Of a stretch of 7,926 nucleotides of DNA, positions 1 to 5,301 are shown one piece after another. The notes below the pieces were generated by a model. That model made no database searches. It was not told the origin of the DNA and saw nothing but the letters and a program-made list of their open reading frames with translations. The translations under genes and the position numbers were made by a program. Numbering within the stretch: the stretch's first letter is position 1; every line of letters begins with the position of its first letter. Source of the DNA: Bacteroidetes bacterium UBA4009 (lineage in GTDB: Bacteria > Bacteroidota > Bacteroidia > NS11-12g > UBA9320); NCBI GenBank assembly GCA_002384205.1, contig DGBH01000032.1:1-7926 (forward strand), read 5' to 3'.

Positions 1-656
1 CAAAGTTTTTCATACTTTGTATCAGGTTCCCATGGTCTGTGTGGTGCTTTATATTGTAATAACATCAAAAATGGTTTTGATTTATCACGACCTTTATCAA
101 GCCAATCTAAGGCAAAATTAGTAGTAATATTAGTTGCATACCCTTTTTCTTTTACCTCCACTCCATTTTCATTATATATTGGATTCCAATAATTCCCTTG
201 TTGGTCTGACGAAGCATGAAACTTAAACATATCAAAACCTACTGGATTTGTTCCTAAGTGCCATTTACCAAACAAACTTGTTTGATAACTATGGTTTTTA
301 AATTCTTGAGGAAAAGTCCATTGTTCAGCATTAAATTGCCCGCCATATTGGTTTTTATAAAAACCATTAATATTACTGTGTTTCCCTGTCAAAATTGCAG
401 CCCTACTTGGACCACAAATTGCATTGGTACACAAAACATCTTCCATAAGAATTCCTTCTTTTGCCAACCTATCGATATTTGGAGTAGGTGCAATGTCCTT
501 ATAAATACCGCCATAAGCACTAATAGCTTGGATTGTTAAATCATCAGCCATAATATAAATTATATTAGGCTTTTGCTGCGCCACTTGACTATTAGTTTTA
601 ATCTTACAAGAAACTATAAATAGTGAAAATGCATATAATAATATTGTTCTTTTCAT
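1..656 (-). CDS. S1-family sulfatase, lipoprotein, C-terminal part beyond window
   Basis: This is the N-terminal 218 codons of a formylglycine-dependent S1 sulfatase, an exported enzyme that removes sulfate esters from sugars. Residues 1-16 are a basic-hydrophobic signal ending in the lipobox-like IVSC, with Cys17 as lipid anchor. PNIIYIMADD (30-39) supplies the paired metal-binding aspartates. CGPSR (81-85) is the Cys-type motif matured to formylglycine. GKWHLG (130-135) and APHRPW (His206 in APH) are further active-site elements. All expected N-terminal catalytic residues are present. The substrate cannot be told from this part. Context (rhaM and a second sulfatase upstream) suggests sulfated rhamnose-containing glycans. 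The ATG at 656 gives a normal signal peptide, but a second in-frame ATG at 680 is created by a 21-bp tandem duplication and would add eight residues. A 279-bp gap separates it from rhaM, so it may have its own promoter. A sulfatase maturase is needed and is not in the window. Confidence 0.93.
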   Translation of the reverse strand, partial: MKRTILLYAFSLFIVSCKIKTNSQVAQQKPNIIYIMADDLTIQAISAYGGIYKDIAPTPNIDRLAKEGILMEDVLCTNAICGPSRAAILTGKHSNINGFYKNQYGGQFNAEQWTFPQEFKNHSYQTSLFGKWHLGTNPVGFDMFKFHASSDQQGNYWNPIYNENGVEVKEKGYATNITTNFALDWLDKGRDKSKPFLMLLQYKAPHRPWEPDTKYEKL

Positions 657-657
657 A

Positions 658-693
658 ATCTTATTTGTATTTTTTATCATCTTATTTGTATTT
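658..693 (-). repeat. 21-bp-period tandem duplication at the sulfatase start
   Basis: Two copies of a 15-bp word (atcttatttgtattt on the plus strand) lie at 658-672 and 679-693. The period is 21 bp, and 19 of 21 positions match over the full unit. The duplicated unit spans the initiation region of the downstream sulfatase. Because the period is seven codons, it places in-frame ATG codons at 680 and 656. Neither has a convincing Shine-Dalgarno sequence, and an in-frame stop lies upstream at 696-698. Confidence 0.8.
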
Positions 694-735
694 CCCTAAA
701 ATTATTCCTTCACTTACATTTATTGAGGCTTTCTT

Positions 736-760
736 TAATACTCTCTCTTGAGAAGTATTA
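736..760. promoter_or_regulatory. 25-bp near-perfect palindrome, candidate operator upstream of sulfatase
   Basis: The arms TAATACT-C-TCTC (736-747) and GAGAAGTATTA (750-760) are complementary over 11 base pairs, with one bulged base (743) and a 2-bp centre. It lies about 80 bp upstream of the ATG at 656, inside the 279-bp gap between rhaM and the sulfatase. The very short centre and the lack of a T-run fit a dimeric regulator site better than a terminator. No clear TAnnTTTG-type promoter was found beside it. Regulator identity is unknown. Confidence 0.35.
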
Positions 761-914
761 CTGGTCATATATTAACCCGTATATGTTCATTTTTTATAAA
801 TGTAAAGTGTACGGTTTAATCAGTTATAAATCGTGGTAGTACACGTATGCATAACAAATATTAGAAACAGTTATAGTATCTATTCTGGACTACTATTTTT
901 TACAAATAATTAGT

Positions 915-933
915 AGCAGTGCTGTTCACCGCT
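915..933 (-). terminator. Weak hairpin directly after rhaM stop
   Basis: On the transcribed strand AGCGGTG and CACTGCT can pair over seven positions (one G-U) around a five-base loop, starting two bases after the rhaM stop codon. The following sequence is A/T-rich but has no continuous U-run. It is therefore a weak terminator or 3'-end-protecting hairpin at best. Together with the long gap to the next gene it supports a transcript boundary or processing site here. Confidence 0.3.
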
Positions 934-935
934 GA

Positions 936-1250
936 TTATTTCATATAAAAAACTTCATTTAATTGAACTGTCACAGGTGAATTATCTTCATTAACTTCCA
1001 TAATATCCGACATAAAATCCCACCATTTTTTTACAATATCTATTTGCCCCAAATCTTGAGAACCTTCGTCACCGTTCACTTTTTGAAAACCAAATAAAGT
1101 GTTAGTTTCTTCATCCAAAAAGATGGAATATTCATGCACGCCAGATTCTTTAAGTAGGCTTTTTAATTCGCCCCATAATTGATTGTGCCGCTTGACATAA
1201 GCATCTTTTTGCCCCTCTTTGAGGTGCATTTTAAAGGCAATTCGTTTCAT
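936..1250 (-). CDS. rhaM: L-rhamnose mutarotase
   Basis: This gene encodes 104 residues, the same length as E. coli RhaM. The enzyme is a small cytoplasmic protein that interconverts the alpha and beta anomers of L-rhamnose and so feeds L-rhamnose isomerase. The family landmarks are in place: Tyr18 and His22 within RHNQLW (21-26), the Trp pair at 76-77, DNSPV (89-93) and the terminal EVFYMK. Tyr18 and His22 fall at the same numbers as the residues assigned to catalysis in the E. coli enzyme. The start ATG leads straight into the typical KRIAFKMHL strand. It follows the sulfatase/GH78 fusion gene by only 29 bp and is probably co-transcribed with it. It is the strongest evidence in the window that the pathway releases free L-rhamnose. 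The other rhamnose catabolic genes are not visible here. Confidence 0.95.
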   Translation of the reverse strand: MKRIAFKMHLKEGQKDAYVKRHNQLWGELKSLLKESGVHEYSIFLDEETNTLFGFQKVNGDEGSQDLGQIDIVKKWWDFMSDIMEVNEDNSPVTVQLNEVFYMK

Positions 1251-1279
1251 AACTACTCTATTTATTTCTATTTAATCTA

Positions 1280-4198
1280 TTAAAAAGTGTTGACAATTAA
1301 TTCTATCGTATTTATTCCTGGCATCAAACGCAGACTTCCAAAGGAGGTGGCTATTTTTTTACCATTTACTTTTACAATATGCTCTTTGGAAAATTCCATT
1401 TCAAATGTGCCAATCATCGTTGATGGTAATGCAATGGTATAGATTTGTTTTCTAAAGGACAAGTATTCATAAGTTCCTTTAATCAGCCCTTTTGCGGTAG
1501 GAAGCAAGATGGAGCTATTTTGTAACTCTGTTAATTTCGGATGAATGGAAACAGCAGAAAAACCAGGAGTTTTAGGCTGGATTCCCCAAAGATTTCTAGA
1601 GACAACAATAGCTGGGATTTTTATTGTGACTTGAGTTGTATCTCCTTTTGTACTTTGCTTTTGTAACAATTTAGCACTCAACTTGGTTTCATCAGCATCG
1701 AATAATGATTGCATTAAAAACAAAAATTCGGAGTCTTGAACTTCTTTGAGATCTACCATAGTTATATAATTTATAACAATACTTCTGTTTTCTTTAGGAA
1801 CCAAATTAAAAGCAAGTGCCAGTATATTTGCAGCGACTGAAGTAGTTTTATAACCTAAAACGTCTATAAAAATGCCTTTCTCATTTAATAAGCTTTTCTG
1901 AATGGCTTTTTTAACCATTAAAGCTTGCAAGTCATACTGCAACAAATCGCTATCTTCGTCCAACAATTGCGCAAATTTTGAAAGCAATTCCAAGTTTTTA
2001 TAGTGGTATGCGTTTACAACCATTGTTTTCTTTTTATGCTCATCGAGTAACAAACCGTCTTTTTGAAGTTGATTTAGGTTGGTGACTTTTTTTATTTGTT
2101 GATAGTATTTTTGAATTAATGCATTATTTCCCGTATACATATAATCCTCCAAAAGCATTAAGGATATATATGTGATATCTTCAGCCTTAGTTGAAAGCGT
2201 TTCCATAAATTTTTCAATCGTATTTCTAGTGATGCTGTAATTCGTATCAAATACATAGTTGCTCAATTGTATACAATAAGCTTGGGAAATAGTCAACTTG
2301 CTTTCATCGAAACTTGGATCTTCTATAGCTGCAACTTTAGAAGCGTGCCACTGCGCATCCAAAGAAGCATTGGAACTTGAAAAAGTACTGGAACTATTAT
2401 TTATAGAATTAGGGATGGATTTGTAATTTGTCACAATCTGAAATGCGCTTTCTTTTGAGTATTCACTCAATCTATTGTCAGTATCCCAAATACGCACCTT
2501 CCAAAAATAATTTACATTTTCTCTGAGTGGTTTTCCTTGGTATACATTGTTTGTAGAAGATTTTATTCTTACTTGTCCGCTATTCCATGCATCCCCAATA
2601 TTTTTATCTAAATTCTCCTTAGAGGAGGCTACCAATATTTGGAAGGCAGATTGAAAGACGGCCTCTTTAGGCACTTCCCATCCAAAGATTGGATTTTTTG
2701 AAGTGCTCAATGCTTTTTCTACTGAGTTACTAAAGTTGATGTTTAAGCTTGTAGCAATTGAAGAATAAGGATCTTTGTGCTGGGCAATCAATGCATCGCA
2801 AGTCGTCTGTAACTCCTGTAAAACGCTCGCATACTTTTGATTTTTAGCAAGATTAACAATCTCTTTTGGATCCTTTTCTAAGTCGTACAATTCTTCAATA
2901 GACTTATCGTTTACATATCTAAAATATTTCCATTTATTCGTTCTCACTCCTTCACTAGGGGGTATTTTATCAAATTCCCACAAATGCTCAATCAATATAG
3001 CATCTCTATTTAAACTTGCATTTTCTGTTCGGATAAAAGGCATCAAGCTTTTTCCGTGCCATGACTTTGGTATTTCTAGTTCTGCCAAGTCCAAAATTGT
3101 GGCAGGAATGTCTACATTTAAAGCCATTGCTTCTACATCTTTGTGTTGCTTTTTAACACGAGGGTCAAAAATCATCAAAGGTACTTTGATAGAATTGTCA
3201 TACATCAGCCATTTTCCTGCAATTTGACGTTCTCCCAAAAACTGACCATTGTCCCCCATTAAAATAATAACTGTATTTTTATCGAGTCCTTGGGCTTTTA
3301 ATTTTTCACGGATTTTTTCAATTTCGTAATCAATGCCGGCAATCATACGATAATATCCTTTTACACTGTGCTGGTATTTTTCTTGAGTGTCATAGCGCCA
3401 TCCCCATCTTAATCGGTTAAAACCATCTTTTACAATGTTTGGCAATGAGTCGTAATATTTTTGTTCTCCTAAACTTGCAGCGGGAACGGTTACGTCTTTT
3501 AATACGTGGTCATTCGCCTGATCCCAGAAATACTGTTCTTTTGTATTGTCACTTGCATGTGGAGCACTAAAGCTCAATTGTAAACAAAAAGGTTTATCTG
3601 TAGGCACATGATCTAAAAACTGCAAGGCTTTATATCCAGTATACCGTGTCAAATGGACCGTATCTTTGTCTATTGTTTTGTAATAATAACTAGACCTGTC
3701 TTTTTTATCGTAACGTAAATCGTACTCCTCGTAATCGTCAAATAAGACATCGAGATGGGTGTAAGAAACACCAAATTTACCATACATAGCAGTGTAATAG
3801 CCCGCATCTCTTAATAATTTAGGAAATGCATTTTGCATGTATTCATCTTTTATATCTGCTGTTTGAAAAGAATATTTATGTGTTCTCTCTTGCAGTCCAC
3901 TCAAAATACTTGCTCTACTCGCCGAGCAAATTGGAGTTGTGGCGATGGTGTTTTTAAAAAACACACCTTCTTCCGCGAGTTTATTCATCTGTGGGGTGAA
4001 TGCCAGTGGATTACCTGCGTAACCAATTGCATCCCAACGTTGATCATCTGTTAGAATAAAAATTATATTAGGTCGATCTGTTTTCTTTTTTATAAAATTA
4101 TTAATTGTATTTGGAACAGTAGCTTCTGTCTGAGCTATGCATTCTTGCAAGAAGAATACAAATATAAATAATATCACAGTGCTTTTTATAGTTTTCAT
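1280..4198 (-). CDS. Secreted S1 sulfatase fused to a truncated GH78 rhamnosidase-like module
   Basis: This 972-residue exported protein has two parts. MKTIKSTVILFIFVFFLQECIAQ is a signal peptide. Residues about 42-455 are an S1 sulfatase: DD at 51-52, CSASR at 91-95 (Cys-type formylglycine site with Ala in place of the commoner Pro), APH with His214, GDNGQF with Asp316/Asn317, and Lys329 in AGKW. It looks catalytically complete. Residues about 502-590 match the fibronectin-like N-terminal domain of GH78 alpha-L-rhamnosidases (FGWEVP, AFQILVASS, NYFWKVRIWD). From about 635 to 860 a helical stretch resembles the second half of the GH78 (alpha/alpha)6 barrel (YMYTGNNAL, DGLL). Residues about 868-972 match its C-terminal beta domain (RNLWGIQPKTPGF, PTAKG). 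The middle jelly-roll and the general-acid region are missing. The family parallel I recall is the sulfatase/GH78 fusion in the Formosa agariphila ulvan locus. In-frame starts at 4216 (TTG) and 4210 (ATG) are possible; 4198 gives the most normal signal peptide. It is followed after 29 bp by rhaM. Confidence 0.9.
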   Translation of the reverse strand: MKTIKSTVILFIFVFFLQECIAQTEATVPNTINNFIKKKTDRPNIIFILTDDQRWDAIGYAGNPLAFTPQMNKLAEEGVFFKNTIATTPICSASRASILSGLQERTHKYSFQTADIKDEYMQNAFPKLLRDAGYYTAMYGKFGVSYTHLDVLFDDYEEYDLRYDKKDRSSYYYKTIDKDTVHLTRYTGYKALQFLDHVPTDKPFCLQLSFSAPHASDNTKEQYFWDQANDHVLKDVTVPAASLGEQKYYDSLPNIVKDGFNRLRWGWRYDTQEKYQHSVKGYYRMIAGIDYEIEKIREKLKAQGLDKNTVIILMGDNGQFLGERQIAGKWLMYDNSIKVPLMIFDPRVKKQHKDVEAMALNVDIPATILDLAELEIPKSWHGKSLMPFIRTENASLNRDAILIEHLWEFDKIPPSEGVRTNKWKYFRYVNDKSIEELYDLEKDPKEIVNLAKNQKYASVLQELQTTCDALIAQHKDPYSSIATSLNINFSNSVEKALSTSKNPIFGWEVPKEAVFQSAFQILVASSKENLDKNIGDAWNSGQVRIKSSTNNVYQGKPLRENVNYFWKVRIWDTDNRLSEYSKESAFQIVTNYKSIPNSINNSSSTFSSSNASLDAQWHASKVAAIEDPSFDESKLTISQAYCIQLSNYVFDTNYSITRNTIEKFMETLSTKAEDITYISLMLLEDYMYTGNNALIQKYYQQIKKVTNLNQLQKDGLLLDEHKKKTMVVNAYHYKNLELLSKFAQLLDEDSDLLQYDLQALMVKKAIQKSLLNEKGIFIDVLGYKTTSVAANILALAFNLVPKENRSIVINYITMVDLKEVQDSEFLFLMQSLFDADETKLSAKLLQKQSTKGDTTQVTIKIPAIVVSRNLWGIQPKTPGFSAVSIHPKLTELQNSSILLPTAKGLIKGTYEYLSFRKQIYTIALPSTMIGTFEMEFSKEHIVKVNGKKIATSFGSLRLMPGINTIELIVNTF

Positions 4199-4231
4199 TA
4201 TGCCGTTCATTGTCAATTATAGATTTATGTA

Positions 4232-4250
4232 TTTTGAATGAAATTCAAAA
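4232..4250. promoter_or_regulatory. 19-bp palindrome upstream of the sulfatase fusion gene
   Basis: The arms TTTTGAAT (4232-4239) and ATTCAAAA (4243-4250) are perfectly complementary around a 3-bp centre. The element sits 34 bp before the ATG at 4198. On the minus strand it contains a TTTG that could act as a Bacteroidetes -33 element. A TATAATTG-like -7 element lies 24 bp further on, at 4214-4221. That spacing is long, and the leader would be under 20 bases. An operator or promoter role is plausible but weakly supported in such AT-rich DNA. Confidence 0.3.
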
Positions 4251-4281
4251 CAGATTAATATTTACTTTTTTTATTTCTATT

Positions 4282-4500
4282 TTAATTCGAAGAAAGAACA
4301 ACATCTTTAAAAACTTTCAGTTCGTTCCGTATCGTTTCATAATAATACTTCAAATCTGGATTTGAAATACCTTTTAGTTCCTTTGCAATTAACTCTGCTG
4401 AGTCTTAACTTTAGAGTTCAATTAAATGAGTAGTGGCAAATTGCGCAGTACTTCCTTGCCAAACCATGATAAAGCTTGAGGGACTTACAAACCTTGAAAT
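4282..4500 (-). pseudogene. Decayed coding remnant, possibly C-terminus of a lost gene
   Basis: One minus frame gives a protein-like stretch of about 72 codons ending at a TAA (4282-4284). It begins around FVSPSSFIMVWQG, continues through ATTHLIEL, and then has two TAA codons separated by one Ser codon (4411-4413 and 4405-4407). It resumes as DSAELIAKELKGI and ends KDVVLSSN. There is no start codon in a sensible place, and upstream stops close the frame at 4501-4503. The mixed charged and hydrophobic composition is unlike the surrounding noise. The order THLIE...A.LIAKEL faintly recalls the C-terminal His region of SGNH/CE12 esterases, but I do not claim that identity. It could also be chance. 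Confidence 0.35.
4349..4366. repeat. 18-bp palindrome
   Basis: The arms TTCAAATC (4349-4356) and GATTTGAA (4359-4366) are perfectly complementary around a 2-bp centre. The element is inside the decayed remnant, about 150 bp upstream of the sulfatase start. It could be a regulator site or simply part of the former coding sequence, where it reads through ISNPDL. It shares the TTCAAA/TTTGAA core with the palindrome at 4232-4250, in opposite arm order. Confidence 0.35.
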
Positions 4501-4667
4501 TTAGCACTTTCCTTGTCATTACTGATACAAACTATTGTTTTTTTTACCACTTTGTAACTAAAAGACTTCCTCAACGTCTAACTCTAATGATAATAAATTA
4601 TGATCGACTCTTATATTTGCTTCTTTTCTTTTATCTCTATTTTTATTACCTTTTTCAATTCCAACAT

Positions 4668-5297
4668 TTAAATAACCAAGTTCTTTACGGCATTTTTCAT
4701 CCAGGTGACCCATGCCTCTTTTGCTTGGCCCTTTAGCGCTTCCTAACCAGTTGTATCGGCATTTCTTTTCTGGTAAACGTACATAAGCGAAGAGTAATTA
4801 TACAAATCAGCATTCTCATAATGGGTTAATACTTGAGGCATATAGCGCTCATACCTAATCCTAAAAAGTAATCCAGCGCCCTCTTCAATATGAAAATTAA
4901 CATCATTTTCCAATCGCAACGGCCCATCTATTATATATTTTCCCGCAGAAATATTAACCATACCTCCACCAAAACGAGAGATATCAATGATTGTATCTTC
5001 TATGCCTCTCTAGCTCCTTATAATGCCATCGGCTTTGGAATTATAAGGAGCATCTGTTACTCTAAGTGCTCTATCTGGGAAACTTGGCGCTTGAATTCGT
5101 GACAAGATAACTGGAACTTGGGCCCAAGAACCACGATATTCAGGATTACTTCCAACTACTTGCCCAAACCCTTTAGAAGGAGGATGAGAACATACAAGTA
5201 ATGCTAATAAACAAGAAATAGTAGCAATTGTTTTTACCCATTGTAAATTTCCGTTTTTTAATTTATGGATATGAATAGTTTCCATTTTTCTAATCAT
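4668..5297 (-). pseudogene. GH28 glycoside hydrolase pseudogene, in-frame stops and truncated
   Basis: This is the N-terminal part of a GH28-family enzyme (polygalacturonase/rhamnogalacturonidase type), an exported beta-helix hydrolase of pectin-like backbones. Residues 21-36 are a hydrophobic signal segment. RIQAPSFPDR (67-76) and YNSKADG (85-91) are typical GH28 entry motifs. After an in-frame TAG (5010-5012) the same frame continues with FGGGMVNISAGKY, LENDVNFHIEEGAGL and a NYSSLMYVYQKRN block matching the family's NYSPLIYAY region. A second TAG (4743-4745) follows, then KGQAKEAWVTWMKN, corresponding to the family's GKGTLDGQ... segment, and a TAA at 4668-4670. Only about 210 residues are recognisable, against roughly 450-550 in intact members. 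The catalytic Asp region is gone. The frame is kept across both TAG codons, so the lesions are substitutions followed by a downstream deletion. The start is 4 bp after the stop of the transporter gene, as in an operon. Sequencing error is unlikely to explain all the defects. Confidence 0.85.
5013..5051. repeat. Perfect 12-bp inverted repeat abutting a premature stop
   Basis: GCTCCTTATAAT at 5013-5024 and its exact reverse complement at 5040-5051 are separated by 15 bp. The left arm touches the TAG codon at 5010-5012 in the GH28 relic. On the coding strand the first arm encodes part of DAPYN, a normal family motif. The second arm encodes IIRS, where intact members usually have a variable Asp/Thr/Lys-rich stretch. 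It could form a hairpin in DNA or RNA. Confidence 0.75.
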
Positions 5298-5301
5298 CTA
5301 G

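Larger units (their letters stand above)
4217..4667. other. Geneless decayed stretch between sulfatase fusion and GH28 relic
   Basis: No intact gene is visible in about 450 bp. All three minus frames are broken repeatedly, and the plus-strand open stretch at 4476-4736 has a low-complexity Phe/Tyr/Leu composition typical of AT-rich shadow frames. It contains a protein-like remnant (4282-4500), one palindrome inside that remnant (4349-4366) and one just upstream of the sulfatase gene (4232-4250). No insertion-sequence ends, transposase fragment or RNA gene was recognised. It most likely represents the deleted remainder of the GH28 gene and perhaps a following gene. Confidence 0.6.

Noticed and set aside
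258..539. Plus-strand open stretches inside sulfatase, fusion, GH28 relic and symporter genes (258-539, 3833-4054, 4890-5102, 5924-6229)
   Set aside because: Each lies antisense to a well-supported minus-strand gene or relic and shows no recognisable domain.
4199..4216. Starts at 4216 (TTG) or 4210 (ATG) for the sulfatase fusion
   Set aside because: They add a short MTMNGI-type extension before a complete, normally shaped signal peptide that starts at 4198. They cannot be excluded, but are less likely.
4558..4713. A 51-codon minus-strand open stretch beginning MGHLDEKC with its own ATG
   Set aside because: Its start overlaps the GH28 relic in another frame, it is Lys/Glu/Asn-rich as AT-rich noise often is, and no family was recognised. 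It shares a frame with the remnant at 4282-4500, but several stops lie between them.
4476..4736. Plus-strand open stretch of 86 codons rich in Phe, Tyr and Leu
   Set aside because: The composition is that of the complement of an A-rich decayed region. There is no signal, motif or ribosome site, and it runs antisense to the GH28 relic.
4217..4742. Insertion-sequence scar or mobile element in the decayed stretch
   Set aside because: No terminal inverted repeats, flanking target duplications or transposase-like peptides were seen. The palindromes there are isolated and short.
4668..5297. Stop-codon readthrough or UAG recoding of the GH28 gene, because the first two premature stops are both TAG with frame kept
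   Set aside because: The frame then meets a TAA, the catalytic half is absent, and no other gene in the window carries internal TAG. Ordinary pseudogenisation explains all of it.
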